From the NCBI RefSeq assembly GCF_018257795.1, contig NZ_JAERJD010000005.1, positions 62,001 to 126,000 of the forward strand: a stretch of DNA of 64,000 bases. Reading direction: 5' to 3'. Shown piece by piece: positions 18,763-29,964 of this stretch; within the stretch, counting starts at the first letter, position 1; every line of letters begins with the position of its first letter. The notes under the pieces are model-generated. The model did not search any database. It saw only the letters and a program-made list of their open reading frames with translations, and was not told where the DNA came from. A program made the translations under genes and the position numbers. The DNA comes from Citrobacter sp. JGM124 (GTDB lineage Bacteria > Pseudomonadota > Gammaproteobacteria > Enterobacterales > Enterobacteriaceae).

Positions 18763-19024
18763 AAAACATCCTGAGGTTTATTGGGTTATTTTCTGGGTAT
18801 AATAAGAATGTTTTTATTTCATTGTAGTTATGGGAAGAGTACAACCACTATTCTGTTGCTTGTATCGTTTTTTGTAAAAACAAAGTTTGCAGGGGGATGT
18901 ATTTAATGGTTTCTGCAAACGGACTGTGTTACTGCCCTGTCCGGGAAAAATAAAATTTGGCGATGTGAGCCCCGAACCTGATAACCAGGTATGTGTGCGG
19001 CCCTACATCGTGGAAAAATAAGTT

Positions 19025-20269
19025 TCAGAGATCCGGTGTCACCAGACCATTTTGCTGCTTCCAGGCGCTGACGGCCTGGATCCTGCGCTTTGTTAGCTCT
19101 TCACGAATTTCAGGGCCTTTGAACCCTGCATCAATCACTTCCTTATTAGTGACTTGTAAAGCCGCTTGCCAGGCAGATCGGAGCATTCTTCCTTGAGGAT
19201 AATCATTAGCTTCAAACCCGGTACGCCCACGGGCATCAGCCTCGCTGGTCAGGGCTATCTGCTCAACGCGCCAGGGCTTGCGCCAGGCATCAATGTTATC
19301 AAAGAGTTTAATCACCGTTTTAGGCTGCAAAACAGGGAATGTGTGGATCAAGTCGTGAAATTCAGCGACAAGTTTTGCCAGATCACGAATTTCTGTTGGG
19401 ACGCGGAGCCGTTTGCACAACTGTTCTACCAGCTTAACCCCTGCCGGGCCGTGTCCGTGGTGACTCGGCCACTTTTCTGGTGGGGTGAGGGCTTTGCCTA
19501 AATCATGACACAATGTCGCAAATCGTACGTCGATTTCCGGGCTCAGTTGAGCCGCAATGGACAGGGTCATCAGGGTATGAATGCCGGTATCAATTTCTGG
19601 GTGCCATTTGGCAGGTGCAGGAATGCCATACAGCGCATCAATTTCTGGAAATAGACACTTCAGTGCCCCACATTCACGTAATACGGCAAAGTAAACTTGT
19701 GGGTTTCGGCTGGCTAAGGCTTTCTCTGTTTCTTTCCAAATCCGTTCTGGAGTGAGGTGTGCCAACTCACCATCAGCAGTGATATCACGCATTAGCTGTA
19801 ATGTTTCAGGCGCAATACGAAAGCTAAGATGGGCAAAGCGAGCGGCAAAACGCGCCACACGCAAAACACGTAACGGATCTTCTTTAAATGCCGGTGAAAT
19901 ATGACGCAGGATACGAAGTTGTAAGTCTTTTTGCCCGTTATAAGGGTCAATTAACCTGCCGTGCTCGTCTTCAACAATAGCATTGATAGTTAAGTCGCGG
20001 CGCAGTAGATCCTGTTCCAGGGTGACATCGGGAGCGGCATAGCAAGTAAAGCCAGTATACCCCTGGCCGGATTTACGCTCGGTGCGGGCAAGCGCGTATT
20101 CCTGATGCGTATCAGGATGCAGAAAGACCGGGAAATCCTTGCCAACCTGTTGAAACCCCGCATCCAGCATTTGTTGCGGTGTGCTACCAACGACCAACCA
20201 GTCTTTATCTTTCACCGGTAGATTGAGTAATTTGTCTCGTACTGCACCACCGACCAGATAAATGTCCAC
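19025..20269 (-). CDS. cca: Multifunctional CCA tRNA nucleotidyltransferase
   Basis: Cca adds or repairs the 3' CCA of tRNAs and in E. coli also has HD-domain phosphatase and phosphodiesterase activities. GTG 20269 is chosen as start because it gives [15 protein letters not shown], collinear with the usual [12 protein letters not shown], and has a CAGGGGG ribosome-binding site; the frame itself runs to 20329. The resulting 414 residues compare with 412. The nucleotidyltransferase motif [10 protein letters not shown] and the basic RRDLTINAI segment are N-terminal, and the HD motif [15 protein letters not shown] is near residue 255. It is followed on the minus strand by the DUF1460 gene. Confidence 0.96.
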   Translation of the reverse strand: MDIYLVGGAVRDKLLNLPVKDKDWLVVGSTPQQMLDAGFQQVGKDFPVFLHPDTHQEYALARTERKSGQGYTGFTCYAAPDVTLEQDLLRRDLTINAIVEDEHGRLIDPYNGQKDLQLRILRHISPAFKEDPLRVLRVARFAARFAHLSFRIAPETLQLMRDITADGELAHLTPERIWKETEKALASRNPQVYFAVLRECGALKCLFPEIDALYGIPAPAKWHPEIDTGIHTLMTLSIAAQLSPEIDVRFATLCHDLGKALTPPEKWPSHHGHGPAGVKLVEQLCKRLRVPTEIRDLAKLVAEFHDLIHTFPVLQPKTVIKLFDNIDAWRKPWRVEQIALTSEADARGRTGFEANDYPQGRMLRSAWQAALQVTNKEVIDAGFKGPEIREELTKRRIQAVSAWKQQNGLVTPDL

Positions 20270-20400
20270 CCGCACCCCCTGTAACTTTTTGTTAACCTGA
20301 ATGTTAAGTGCATACTCACCCGACTTCAAGTGACTTGGGTGAACTGTTTTGCTGGCCAGCCGAATGAAGGAGGCTGGTCATATGGCTCGGCTGACTGGAC

Positions 20401-20438
20401 CCTGCCCCTGAAAGTGATGGGAATAATACAGGGGCAGG
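20401..20438. terminator. Perfect 10-bp hairpin between ygiM and cca
   Basis: CCTGCCCCTG and CAGGGGCAGG are separated by 18 bases, just downstream of ygiM on the minus strand. There is no T run, so it may be a weak terminator or an RNA-stabilising stem. Confidence 0.4.
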
Positions 20439-20469
20439 AGACAAGGGATAATCCTTTCCTGGCAGGGGG

Positions 20470-21090
20470 TTAGTTCATCCAGCGGTCTTTTTTCTTGCGT
20501 CTTGGCAGCATTCTCGGCAGCAGTAATCCCACTAGCAAACCGAAACCGGCAACGCCACCGCCATATACAAACCACTGTAAAATAATGGCACGTTGTTTAT
20601 CATCCAGCTGGATATTGGCGGCATCGACTTTCTTTTGGGCGATGATCAGCTGGTTTTTCAGTTGCTGGTTTTCTTCTTTTAGCCCATTGATGACCTGATC
20701 GCTTCCCGCCACTTTTTTCTGCATTTCAGCGGTACGCTGGTTCCAGGTAGTGTCGATATTGCTGAGTTTATCGGTCAGCGTTTTGACCTGGCTCTCTAAT
20801 TCGGGAACGCGAGTTTGTAAACTCGGTGTGTTGCTTAATTGTGCCAATGGGATCCAGACGGTACGACCATTACTTTCTCGTATTTGACCATATTTGGTCC
20901 CTTCATTACGTTGCAGTAAGGTGACTTCTTCACCGGCATTAACAGTACCCACTAAACGATAGCTATCACCCGGGCCGCTTCGCACCCAAGTACTGAGATC
21001 GTCAGAAATATAACGTTTTTCATCGGCATTGGCCGCGGTAGAAATACTAATAGACAGCAAAGCGAAACAAATTAAACGTAAATTAAGCAT
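20470..21090 (-). CDS. ygiM: SH3-domain membrane protein YgiM
   Basis: A 206-residue protein with a cleavable signal (ends ISTAANA), a bacterial SH3 domain at residues ~25-90 (YISDDLSTWVRSGPGDSYRLVG), a coiled coil at ~95-165, one C-terminal transmembrane helix (VYGGGVAGFGLLVGLLLP) and a basic tail RRKKKDRW. This matches E. coli YgiM in length and layout. Its exact role is unclear; the SH3 domain suggests contact with peptidoglycan or envelope proteins. It is divergent from ygiF, as in E. coli. Confidence 0.93.
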   Translation of the reverse strand: MLNLRLICFALLSISISTAANADEKRYISDDLSTWVRSGPGDSYRLVGTVNAGEEVTLLQRNEGTKYGQIRESNGRTVWIPLAQLSNTPSLQTRVPELESQVKTLTDKLSNIDTTWNQRTAEMQKKVAGSDQVINGLKEENQQLKNQLIIAQKKVDAANIQLDDKQRAIILQWFVYGGGVAGFGLLVGLLLPRMLPRRKKKDRWMN

Positions 21091-21323
21091 TAGATCGACA
21101 TTTTTTCATGAGTTGTAAAATGATAGTAGTGGTAACAGTCTGCAGGTGCAACGGATAAACAGGAATGAGAATCATCCGGGTATGAATTTGGTTTCTAAAT
21201 GCAATTTCTTGCTGGTAATTACGCGACCTGACAGGTTTTTTTATCGTACTATCTACTACCTCATTATTAAGATTTCGCGTGCCAGGGTAACACTTGGTGT
21301 GCATCACGGCAAAGTAAAAAAAT

Positions 21324-22622
21324 ATGGCTCAGGAAATTGAACTAAAATTTATCGTTGACCCACAACGTATTGAATCATTGCGTGAAAAACTGAATGCAAT
21401 GTCCCAGGAACAACACGACGTTCGTAAACTGGTGAATATCTACTATGAAACGGCTGATAATTTTCTACGCCGTCACAATATGGGATTGCGCATTCGCGGC
21501 AATGGCGATCAGTATGAAATGACCATGAAAACCTCGGGTCGTGTCACCGGTGGTTTACATCAGCGTCCAGAGTATAACGTGGCACTGAATGAACCCATCC
21601 TTGATCTGGCACTGTTACCTGCAGACATTTGGCCAGAGGGTTTAGATGTCGCCGTACTTCAGCAACAGTTGAACCCGCTTTTTAGCACTAACTTCAACCG
21701 TGAAACGTGGGTACTGCAGCAAGATACCAGCCGCATTGAGCTGGCGCTGGATCAGGGCGACGTCGTTGCAGGCGCGTTACAGGAACCGATTTGCGAATTG
21801 GAACTGGAATTGCTGGAAGGTGAAGCCAGTGCACTGTTAACTCTCGCCGGACAGCTGATCAACCAGACGGGGTTACGTATGGGGAGCCTGAGCAAGGCGG
21901 CCCGCGGTTATCATTTGGCACAGGGTGCCCCTGAACGTCAGATTAAGCCGCTCAGTTTGTTGTCTCTTGCACCTAAAACGACCGTTGAGCAAGGTTTAGC
22001 CGCCGGGTTGTCTCAGGCGCTGGATAGCTGGCTCTACCACGAGGAACTTTGGCTGCGTGGTAACGGAGCGGCGAAACGTCATATCATGCTGGCCGTGGAA
22101 AATATCCGTCACATTTTAGCCCTGTTTGGGGGCATTATTCCCCGTAAAGCCAGTTCACAATTACGTGACTTATTGCTCACTTCTGAGACTCGTCTTGCAG
22201 AGCATGACAAAGGGGCTGATATTCTGTTCAGTCCCCAGGCGAGTGCGACTAAGCTTGCGTTAACCCGTTGGCTGTTTGAATCCCAGTGGCGCAATTTTAT
22301 TGATGATAAAGGACGGGCTAAACTCGCGGGATCGTTAAAGCGCTTTGCAGATATCAATTTGTCACGTCATGCATCTGAGTTAAAAGATATTTTCCAGCGT
22401 CCTCTGGGCGACACCTATGCGGACAAACTGACGCGCCTGGCCCGTGAGTTAGATGCCGCACGTTTGCTGGCCGGGATCTACCATACAGAACAAGCATCCA
22501 CATGGCTGGAAAACTGGCAAGGGCTGAACGACGCTATTGTGGCAAGGCAACCCGTTGAAATTGAACACTATCGTAATGAAGCCATTTCGCAGGTACCTTT
22601 TTGGTTACATAGCGGAAAATAA
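21324..22622 (+). CDS. ygiF: Inorganic triphosphatase YgiF (CYTH-CHAD)
   Basis: The N-terminal CYTH domain (residues ~2-200) opens with the signature EIELKF and contains charged metal-binding strands such as MGLRIRGNG and RPEYNVAL. In E. coli YgiF it hydrolyses inorganic tripolyphosphate. The C-terminal half is a helical CHAD domain with conserved His and Arg/Lys positions (KRHIMLAVENIRHI, RHASELKDI). The 432 residues match E. coli. It runs 22 bp ahead of glnE and is probably co-transcribed with it. Confidence 0.95.
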   Translation: MAQEIELKFIVDPQRIESLREKLNAMSQEQHDVRKLVNIYYETADNFLRRHNMGLRIRGNGDQYEMTMKTSGRVTGGLHQRPEYNVALNEPILDLALLPADIWPEGLDVAVLQQQLNPLFSTNFNRETWVLQQDTSRIELALDQGDVVAGALQEPICELELELLEGEASALLTLAGQLINQTGLRMGSLSKAARGYHLAQGAPERQIKPLSLLSLAPKTTVEQGLAAGLSQALDSWLYHEELWLRGNGAAKRHIMLAVENIRHILALFGGIIPRKASSQLRDLLLTSETRLAEHDKGADILFSPQASATKLALTRWLFESQWRNFIDDKGRAKLAGSLKRFADINLSRHASELKDIFQRPLGDTYADKLTRLARELDAARLLAGIYHTEQASTWLENWQGLNDAIVARQPVEIEHYRNEAISQVPFWLHSGK

Positions 22623-22644
22623 CTGACAGGCAAGGAACTCCACC

Positions 22645-25500
22645 ATGATGCCGCTTACACCGTTGTTGCAACACCATTTACAGGTTGTGTTATCACATTT
22701 TCCAGAACAGACAGATGTCCGGAAACTCACAGCAGAGGCCCGTGCGGTACTCTCTGTCAGTGATTTTGTGAGCGACAGTGTGGCGGCCAACCCCACATGG
22801 CTCGAGGATTTATCACAGTTGCCACCCCGGCCTGCCGAGTGGCAGCAATATGGTGACTGGCTGCGGAGTGACCTGCAACAAGTTAGTGATGAAGCCGCAC
22901 TAATGCAGGCATTACGTCAGTTCCGTCGACGTATTATGGTGCGTATTGCCTGGTCCCAGGCTCTGGGTCAGGTCACGACCCTTGATACGCTTCAGCAGCT
23001 TAGTGTGCTGGCTGAAACGCTTATTATTGCCGCCAGAGACTGGCTGTATGAGGCTTGTTGCCGTGAATGGGGCACCCCCGTTAATGATGCGGGCATCGCT
23101 CAGCCGTTATTGATTTTAGGGATGGGAAAACTGGGTGGGGGGGAGCTCAACTTCTCTTCTGACATTGATCTGATCTTTGCCTGGCCGGAAAAAGGATCAA
23201 CGACGGGTGGTCGTCGTGAGCTGGACAACGCGCAGTTCTTTACCCGCCTTGGCCAGCGACTGATTAAAGTCCTTGATCAACCCACTGCTGATGGTTTTGT
23301 TTATCGTGTCGATATGCGGCTACGGCCATTTGGGGACAGTGGCCCCTTGGTATTGAGTTTTGCCGCGCTGGAAGATTACTACCAGGAGCAGGGGCGTGAC
23401 TGGGAACGTTACGCCATGGTGAAAGCGCGGGTGATGGGTGATAACGACGATATCTGGAGCCAGGAGTTACGCAAAATGTTGCGTCCTTTTGTGTATCGTC
23501 GCTATATCGATTTTAGCGTGATCCAGTCATTGCGTAATATGAAGGGAATGATTGCCCGTGAAGTACGACGCCGTGGGTTGACTGACAACATTAAACTCGG
23601 CGCGGGGGGGATCCGTGAAACGGAGTTTATCGTTCAGGTCTTCCAGTTAATCCGCGGCGGCCGGGAGCCCCTGTTACAGTCCCGGGCATTATTGCCAACC
23701 CTGGATGCCATTGCGCAGCTTAACCTGCTGCCAGCAGATGATGCTGAAAAGTTGCGTGCGGCTTATCTTTACCTGCGGAGGCTGGAAAACCTCTTGCAGA
23801 GTATTAACGATGAGCAAACCCAAACGTTACCCAGCGATTCGCTTAATCGTGAGCGGCTGGTGTGGGGGATGGGGGCTGCCGACTGGCATGAGTTACAGCA
23901 AGTGCTGCAATCACATATGCTTCTTGTGCGCCAGGTATTTAATGCCCTGATTGGTGACGATGAGCCGGATGTCGGGGACGATACGCTTTCCGAAGGCTGG
24001 CGTGAACTATGGCTGGATACCTTCGACGGGGAGGAAACCGTCCCCGTGCTTAACTCCCTGACACCTGAAGTACAACGTCAAGTTCTGTGCTATCTCGCTG
24101 AGTTTCGTGAAGATACCAATAAGCGGACCCTGGGGGCTCGTGGGCGCTTAGTTCTGGACCAACTGATGCCCCGTCTGTTGCGTGAATCTTGTCAGCATGA
24201 GAGTGCCCCACTGGCACTTTCGCGTGTCATCCCGCTACTCTTGGGTATTGTGACTCGTACCACCTATCTGGAACTCCTCACCGAATATCCCGGGGCGCTT
24301 AAGCAACTGGTGAGGCTCTGTATCGCCTCACCCATGATAGCGGAACAGTTAGCACGTTACCCGCTGTTACTGGATGAGTTGCTGGACCCTACCACTTTGT
24401 ATCAACCCACGGCAACCGATGCCTATCCTGATGAGCTGAGGCAGTATTTACTGCGTGTTAATGATGACGAAGAGCAGCTGCTGGAAGCATTACGGCAGTT
24501 TAAACAGGTACAGCTATTACGCGTGGCTGCGGCGGATATCACCGGCACCTTACCCGTGATGAAAGTCAGTGACCACCTAACCTGGCTGGCCGAGGCCATC
24601 ATTGATGCCGTGGTGCAACAGGCCTGGACGCAGATGGTGGCGCGTTATGGTCAGCCACGTCATTTACAAGGGGAGAGTAATCGCGGATTTGCTGTCGTGG
24701 GCTATGGCAAACTGGGTGGGCTGGAGCTGGGTTATAGCTCCGATCTCGATCTGGTGTTTCTGCATAATTGCCCGGCGGAAGTGACCACTGATGGTGAACG
24801 TGAAATTGATGGTATCCAGTTTTATCTGCGACTGGCCCAGCGGATTTTACACCTGTTCAGTACCCGGACGTCCTCAGGAATACTGTACGAAGTTGATGCT
24901 CGATTACGTCCCTCCGGGGCTGCCGGAATGCTGGTGACCACCGTGGAAGCCTTTGCTGATTATCAAAAAAATGAGGCCTGGACCTGGGAACACCAGGCGC
25001 TGGTTCGAGCCCGTGTCGTTTACGGTGATCCTGTTCTGAATCAGCAATTTGCAGCTATCCGCTATGAAGTGCTATGCCAGCCCAGGGAGGGGGAAACCCT
25101 GAAAACAGCAGTGCGAGAAATGCGTGAAAAAATGCGTGCCCATCTGGGGAATAAGCACCGGGATCGCTTTGATATTAAAGCTGATGAAGGGGGGATTACC
25201 GATATTGAGTTTATTACCCAGTACCTGGTATTACGTTATGCAGCTACTCGCCCGGATTTAACTCGCTGGCCTGACAATGTGCGTATTCTGGCATTAATGG
25301 CTGAGGATAATATTCTCCCTGAAGAAGAAGCGAGGGCACTCACCCATGCTTACGTGACGTTGCGTGACGAACTGCATCACTTAGCTTTGCAGACCATGCC
25401 GGGACATGTTGCGCTGGATAGGTTTGTTGAAGAGCGCCAGCAGGTTATTCACAGCTGGAAAATCTGGCTTGGTGAGTCGCAAACGCGCGTGGGGAGCTAA
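22645..25500 (+). CDS. glnE: Bifunctional glutamine synthetase adenylyltransferase/deadenylase GlnE
   Basis: GlnE attaches and removes AMP on glutamine synthetase in response to PII and glutamine. The 951 residues compare with 946 in E. coli. Two nucleotidyltransferase domains are visible: the N-terminal deadenylase with [18 protein letters not shown] near residue 155, and the C-terminal adenylylase with [18 protein letters not shown] near 690. Each has the G-S-D-x-D catalytic signature and is followed by a helical regulatory segment. The start has a CAAGGA ribosome-binding site. A G7 run at 23137-23143 leaves the frame intact. hldE follows 49 bp later. Confidence 0.97.
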   Translation: MMPLTPLLQHHLQVVLSHFPEQTDVRKLTAEARAVLSVSDFVSDSVAANPTWLEDLSQLPPRPAEWQQYGDWLRSDLQQVSDEAALMQALRQFRRRIMVRIAWSQALGQVTTLDTLQQLSVLAETLIIAARDWLYEACCREWGTPVNDAGIAQPLLILGMGKLGGGELNFSSDIDLIFAWPEKGSTTGGRRELDNAQFFTRLGQRLIKVLDQPTADGFVYRVDMRLRPFGDSGPLVLSFAALEDYYQEQGRDWERYAMVKARVMGDNDDIWSQELRKMLRPFVYRRYIDFSVIQSLRNMKGMIAREVRRRGLTDNIKLGAGGIRETEFIVQVFQLIRGGREPLLQSRALLPTLDAIAQLNLLPADDAEKLRAAYLYLRRLENLLQSINDEQTQTLPSDSLNRERLVWGMGAADWHELQQVLQSHMLLVRQVFNALIGDDEPDVGDDTLSEGWRELWLDTFDGEETVPVLNSLTPEVQRQVLCYLAEFREDTNKRTLGARGRLVLDQLMPRLLRESCQHESAPLALSRVIPLLLGIVTRTTYLELLTEYPGALKQLVRLCIASPMIAEQLARYPLLLDELLDPTTLYQPTATDAYPDELRQYLLRVNDDEEQLLEALRQFKQVQLLRVAAADITGTLPVMKVSDHLTWLAEAIIDAVVQQAWTQMVARYGQPRHLQGESNRGFAVVGYGKLGGLELGYSSDLDLVFLHNCPAEVTTDGEREIDGIQFYLRLAQRILHLFSTRTSSGILYEVDARLRPSGAAGMLVTTVEAFADYQKNEAWTWEHQALVRARVVYGDPVLNQQFAAIRYEVLCQPREGETLKTAVREMREKMRAHLGNKHRDRFDIKADEGGITDIEFITQYLVLRYAATRPDLTRWPDNVRILALMAEDNILPEEEARALTHAYVTLRDELHHLALQTMPGHVALDRFVEERQQVIHSWKIWLGESQTRVGS

Positions 25501-25549
25501 TTATGGTATCATCCTTCGCAAAATTTTATCCCTCGCTGGAGAGTCAGGA

Positions 25550-26977
25550 ATGAAGGTAACACTGCCTGAATACAGTCGTGCAGGTGTCATGGTGGTTGGT
25601 GATGTTATGCTGGATCGCTATTGGTATGGTCCCACGAGCCGTATTTCACCGGAAGCCCCGGTTCCGGTTGTGAAAGTCGATACTATTGAAGAGCGCCCAG
25701 GGGGGGCTGCCAACGTTGCAATGAATATTGCTTCTCTCGGTGCAGCCTCGCGTTTAGTTGGGTTAACCGGGATTGATGATGCCGCACGTGCACTCAGCCA
25801 GACGCTGACTAAGGTAAACGTAAAGTGTGATTTTGTTTCAGTCCCGACCCACCCGACAATCACTAAACTGCGGGTACTGTCTCGTAACCAGCAGCTTATT
25901 CGGCTGGATTTTGAAGAAGGATTTGCAGGGATAGACCCGAATCCACTGCATGAACGTATTAGCCAGGCATTGCCACTGATTGGCGCATTAGTGCTGTCTG
26001 ACTATGCGAAAGGTGCACTGGAAAGCGTGCAACATATGATTGGCCTGGCTCGTGCTGCCAACGTGCCTGTGCTTATCGATCCCAAAGGCACGGACTTTGA
26101 ACGCTATCGGGGAGCCACATTATTAACACCAAACCTGACTGAGTTTGAAGCTGTAGTTGGGAAATGTCTCAATGAAGATGATCTCGTGATGCGGGGCATG
26201 AAGCTGATTGATGATTATGACTTATCTGCATTGTTGATAACCCGTTCAGAGCAGGGGATGACCTTGCTACGACCTGATGTTGAGCCTTTCCATTTACCTA
26301 CCCAGGCCCAGGAAGTGTATGACGTTACTGGCGCCGGAGATACGGTAATCGGGGTTCTGGCTGCGACACTGGCATCTGGCCACTCAATGGAAGAGGCCTG
26401 CTATTTTGCCAACGCAGCTGCCGGTGTGGTTGTCGGTAAATTGGGTACCTCCACTGTGTCGCCTGTCGAACTGGAAAATGCGGTACGTGGGCGTTCTGAA
26501 ACCGGTTTTGGCGTAATGAGCGAAACTGAGTTGAAAGTCGCTGTGGCAGCTGCCCGTAAACGGGGTGAGCGCGTTGTCATGACCAATGGCGTCTTTGATA
26601 TTCTTCACGCCGGCCACGTCTCGTATCTGGCTAATGCGCGTAAGCTCGGCGATCGTCTTATTGTTGCAGTCAACAGCGATGCTTCTACCCGCCGTCTGAA
26701 AGGTGAAACCCGCCCAGTTAATCCACAGGATCAGCGAATGGTTGTACTGGCTGCTCTGGAAGCCGTGGATTGGGTTGTACTATTTGAAGAGGATACCCCC
26801 CAGCGTTTGATTGGCGAAGTTCTGCCTGATTGCCTGGTGAAAGGGGGGGACTATAAGCCAGACCAAATCGCCGGTAGTCTTGAAGTGTGGGCAAACGGCG
26901 GGGAAGTGATGGTATTGAATTTTGAAGATGGTTGCTCGACAACGAATATTATTAAGAAAATTCAAAATCATAACTAA
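25550..26977 (+). CDS. hldE: Bifunctional heptose 7-phosphate kinase/heptose 1-phosphate adenylyltransferase HldE
   Basis: HldE makes ADP-heptose for the lipopolysaccharide inner core. ATG 25550 gives [20 protein letters not shown] and 475 residues (E. coli 477), with CAGGA just upstream; the open frame extends back into glnE. The ribokinase-like kinase domain (~1-318) has [14 protein letters not shown] and the [11 protein letters not shown] anion-hole motif. The nucleotidyltransferase domain (~345-475) has [16 protein letters not shown] with the HxGH motif. Third gene of ygiF-glnE-hldE. Confidence 0.97.
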   Translation: MKVTLPEYSRAGVMVVGDVMLDRYWYGPTSRISPEAPVPVVKVDTIEERPGGAANVAMNIASLGAASRLVGLTGIDDAARALSQTLTKVNVKCDFVSVPTHPTITKLRVLSRNQQLIRLDFEEGFAGIDPNPLHERISQALPLIGALVLSDYAKGALESVQHMIGLARAANVPVLIDPKGTDFERYRGATLLTPNLTEFEAVVGKCLNEDDLVMRGMKLIDDYDLSALLITRSEQGMTLLRPDVEPFHLPTQAQEVYDVTGAGDTVIGVLAATLASGHSMEEACYFANAAAGVVVGKLGTSTVSPVELENAVRGRSETGFGVMSETELKVAVAAARKRGERVVMTNGVFDILHAGHVSYLANARKLGDRLIVAVNSDASTRRLKGETRPVNPQDQRMVVLAALEAVDWVVLFEEDTPQRLIGEVLPDCLVKGGDYKPDQIAGSLEVWANGGEVMVLNFEDGCSTTNIIKKIQNHN

Positions 26978-27072
26978 ACTTGCTGTCAGGTATCAGGTCA
27001 GGGACGAAGGTCAATTCAGTTCGCCCCTGACCAGCCACTCAGGCCTGACTTTGGGTATATAGCCAGGTCATC

Positions 27073-27870
27073 ATGGTGTTACGTAACGTCTTCTTGTTTG
27101 CATTACTTGCCGCCCGATTACTGATAAAAATACTGCCTGTTATTGCTGGCTGCGGTGTTATTGGCATTTTACTCGCGGCGTTGTGCCTGGCATGGTTGCA
27201 GTACCACAGTCACCAATTGTGGGATAAGGTGAGTCAGTATTGTGTGCCTGAGCAGTTACAGCAGGGGAAGTCGGTACACTGTCTGGCTGTGAATCTGGGG
27301 CAACACTATGCCGTGTTCAATGATGCTCATGGCCCACTGCACACCTTATTGATCCCGACAGAAAAAACGTCCGGTATCGAAAGTCCGGCATTACGAGAAC
27401 CCACAGCGAAAAACTACTTCCAGTATGGCTGGGACACACGCCACTTTTTACTGCAACAAGCGGCTTTTCCTGTACCGGATCGTTACCTGGCCCTGGCTGT
27501 CAATTCACGATACGGCCGTACTCAGAATCAACTCCATCTTCATCTGGCATGCCTGAAACCAGAAGTCTATCAGGTGATTTCACAGCAAAAAGATCATCTG
27601 GGGCATCAATGGCAAAGACTCCATACTCCATTATCAGGGCAACAGTACCTTGCCATCAGGGTGCCTGTTACTGCGAATCCATTTATGGTTCTCGGGCAAT
27701 ATATTGAAGCCCATAATGACAGGATAGATAATTACGGTTTAGTGCGTCTGGCACCGGATAACAATGAAGTTATCCTGCTGGCAACCCGATTCAGGCTTAC
27801 AGCACTAAGCTTAGGCAGCGCCGAGGCGCTTCTGGATTTTGATTGTCATCTGGCCCAGGTTACAGGATAG
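27073..27870 (+). CDS. cdh: CDP-diacylglycerol pyrophosphatase Cdh
   Basis: Cdh hydrolyses CDP-diacylglycerol to phosphatidate and CMP at the inner membrane. The 265 residues compare with 251 in E. coli. The N-terminal ~45 residues are strongly hydrophobic and likely anchor it. The HIT-like motif NSRYGRTQNQLHLHLAC (144-160) carries the catalytic histidines, and ESPALREPTAKNYFQYGWDTRHF matches the family's central block. The C-terminus repeats the NNEVILLATRF type ending. The start has AGG 8 bp before it. In E. coli cdh is elsewhere, so its place after hldE differs from the K-12 map. Confidence 0.88.
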   Translation: MVLRNVFLFALLAARLLIKILPVIAGCGVIGILLAALCLAWLQYHSHQLWDKVSQYCVPEQLQQGKSVHCLAVNLGQHYAVFNDAHGPLHTLLIPTEKTSGIESPALREPTAKNYFQYGWDTRHFLLQQAAFPVPDRYLALAVNSRYGRTQNQLHLHLACLKPEVYQVISQQKDHLGHQWQRLHTPLSGQQYLAIRVPVTANPFMVLGQYIEAHNDRIDNYGLVRLAPDNNEVILLATRFRLTALSLGSAEALLDFDCHLAQVTG

Positions 27871-28106
27871 CTCTGGACTATATTCGGGAATGAGTAGTGA
27901 GCAGTGTGGGCTATAGAATAGTGCGCTATTTATATCTGTTTTTTTTAATAAGTTGTGTGTTTACACGATGATTACCGATAAAACAGTGTGCTATGGCATT
28001 GTCGCCCGAAGTCTGGAAAAGAGCAAACATTGTGTGTTTTTTACTTAACGAACATCGGTAGCATCTGTCTTTACATTATCTGGTGTAGCTGGCTGCTTGC
28101 CCTGTT

Positions 28107-28568
28107 CTATTTATTCAGTTGCTGGCGCAGTTGTTCAAGTTGTGTTTTCAGCTGCAGGAGATTATCGCTACTGTCCGCTAATGTTTGCTGAAGTATTTCA
28201 GGCAGATGCCTGGACTGTTCTTTCAGAGCGAGACCTTCCGGCGTTAGTGTTATAACCACCAGGCGTTCATCGTCGCGGGAACGGTAGCGCATTATCCGGC
28301 CTGCACTTTCCAGCCTTTTCAGGAGTGGGGTTAATGTGGCTGAATCCAGAAAGAGCTGCTCACCAATTTGCGATACGGTGATATTGTCTTGTTGCCACAG
28401 TATCAGCATCACCAAATATTGTGGATAAGTCAGCTTCAATGGTGCCAGCCACTGGCGATAACGTTTATTAATAGCTAAATTTGCGGAATACACTGCGAAA
28501 CAGAGTTGGTCTTCTAACCGCACTGCACTCGGATCAGATAACTCTATTTTTATTGTCATGGACGTCAT
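28107..28568 (-). CDS. MarR/OhrR-family organic peroxide-sensing regulator
   Basis: A small winged-helix repressor. The N-terminal LEDQLCFAVYSANLAINKRY carries the reactive Cys used by OhrR for sensing organic hydroperoxides, with the two Tyr residues (YRQW, TYPQYL) that hydrogen-bond to it. The wing region LFLDSATLTPLLKRLESAGRI and DDERLVVITLTPEG are diagnostic for OhrR-like MarR proteins. The start is uncertain: ATG 28568, ATG 28559 or GTG 28601; none has a strong ribosome-binding site, and a TATAAT overlaps the first. OhrR normally sits beside ohr, but no ohr gene is within the window, so its target is not visible here. Confidence 0.82.
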   Translation of the reverse strand: MTSMTIKIELSDPSAVRLEDQLCFAVYSANLAINKRYRQWLAPLKLTYPQYLVMLILWQQDNITVSQIGEQLFLDSATLTPLLKRLESAGRIMRYRSRDDERLVVITLTPEGLALKEQSRHLPEILQQTLADSSDNLLQLKTQLEQLRQQLNK

Positions 28569-28668
28569 TATACCGAATTGAAGAGCACATTTTTCCGACA
28601 CAAGACAAGGTTATTCTCCACTGTCTTGTATCCCCGTCACGCCGTAAGCAGCTTATCCTGCGTGCAAA

Positions 28669-29142
28669 TTATACGCGTGGTTTCTTACGATATAACCATA
28701 ACGCGGGAAGCGATAATCCTATGGATAACGCACCAACAATATAAGATGCTTTAAGAAAACTTGTCACCGCCTGAGCAAAGAGCACCCCGCTATAACCCGA
28801 CTGGCTCAGTTTTACGATAGAGATCATCGAGGTATAAGCATAAATTCCGGGAAACATTGGAATGACGGCTGCCACAGTGAAAATTTTAGGGTGGGCAAGG
28901 TACCAGCGAGACCACTGAATCCCAATAGTGCCTATCAGAATAGCGGAAAGAAAGGTTCCTGACTCAATACTAAGGCCTGACGCCAACAAAATCATGCGTG
29001 AGCCATGGCCTATTGCTCCCAGCAAAGCGCAATAGGGCAGAGCCCGAGCCGGGACATTAAAGACCATGGCGAAGCCCAGTGCCGGGATAGCCGCCAGCAG
29101 CATATCCTCGAGCAGTGCGAGGATAAATTCCATTATGCCCAT
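28669..29142 (-). CDS. yjjB: YjjB, ThrE-type exporter small subunit
   Basis: A 157-residue integral membrane protein, the same length as E. coli YjjB, with about four to five hydrophobic helices and the family stretch [22 protein letters not shown]. With YjjP it reconstitutes the two halves of a ThrE-type threonine/serine exporter; in E. coli YjjPB has been linked to succinate export. Its start overlaps the end of yjjP by 10 bp, so the two are translationally coupled. Confidence 0.93.
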   Translation of the reverse strand: MGIMEFILALLEDMLLAAIPALGFAMVFNVPARALPYCALLGAIGHGSRMILLASGLSIESGTFLSAILIGTIGIQWSRWYLAHPKIFTVAAVIPMFPGIYAYTSMISIVKLSQSGYSGVLFAQAVTSFLKASYIVGALSIGLSLPALWLYRKKPRV

Positions 29143-29909
29143 CCGTTGAGCCCCCAGAAAGCGAGAGAGATAACAATCCCGATACAGGTCGCCAGCGTGA
29201 GTAGACTTGCCATTGCCCAGCGTGCCAGCCCGGTATTGATATGGCCTTTAAACATATCGGCGACGGCATTGATCAGCGGAAATCCTGGTACCAGCAATAA
29301 CACACTGGAAGCGATAGCGATGGTTGATGTATGGGGAAATATGCCTTTGCCAATGAGTAAACCAGACACGCTGGTGGCGACGAAGGCTGTGATAGCAAAC
29401 GTGATTTGTGGATGAAGCCGTCGTTGGGTGAGCAGTAAGCGGAAATACATGGCGACAGCACTGGCAATAAATGTCACCAACGCGCCGTCCCATCCTCCCT
29501 TATTTAATTTGCAAAAACTGGCGCAAGAAAGCCCGACGACGAGGACCATTAACCAGCGTGGATAACGTAAAGGCTTCAAATGGGCAAAACGTTTTAAAAC
29601 ATCTTTATGGTCCAGAAGTTTATGTTCAGCCATGATCACAATATGCTGAACGGCTGTCACGATATGCATATTTATACCGTGGTCGTTATTTTTGCGGGTG
29701 GTCGTTATGCAGTGATTATTCTTTATTGACGTGAGTACGATGGCATTTGCGGAGATAGATAAATCGACACTATCCATACCTAATGCTTTACCCAGACGGG
29801 TAGACAGTTCTTCAACCAATGCACTTTCTGCACCATGCTGGAGTAGAAAAATCGCACACTGGATACATAAACGAGTGACCTCCTGCTGATGAGATATTTC
29901 ATTTTGCAT
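29133..29909 (-). CDS. yjjP: YjjP, ThrE-type exporter large subunit
   Basis: 258 residues (E. coli 256). The N-terminal ~110 residues are soluble and include [21 protein letters not shown], the conserved front domain of ThrE proteins. The remainder contains about five transmembrane helices, with the [19 protein letters not shown] motif near the end. It probably forms one transporter with YjjB, whose gene overlaps its 3' end. A perfect inverted repeat 56-81 bp before the start is a likely operator. Confidence 0.94.
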   Translation of the reverse strand: MQNEISHQQEVTRLCIQCAIFLLQHGAESALVEELSTRLGKALGMDSVDLSISANAIVLTSIKNNHCITTTRKNNDHGINMHIVTAVQHIVIMAEHKLLDHKDVLKRFAHLKPLRYPRWLMVLVVGLSCASFCKLNKGGWDGALVTFIASAVAMYFRLLLTQRRLHPQITFAITAFVATSVSGLLIGKGIFPHTSTIAIASSVLLLVPGFPLINAVADMFKGHINTGLARWAMASLLTLATCIGIVISLAFWGLNGWA

Positions 29910-29964
29910 AGCGAACCCTAAGAGAGATGAGCAATGGCGTTTTTGTTTGCTTTATTATTAACAT

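Noticed and set aside
23137-23143. G7 run in glnE considered as a second contingency tract
   Set aside because: The frame is intact and the protein matches the family across the run; seven G is not rare in this genome.
27988-28191. 67-codon plus-strand frame as a small Ohr-like or membrane gene
   Set aside because: Overlaps the OhrR-like gene antisense, Cys/Ser-rich random composition, no ribosome-binding site.
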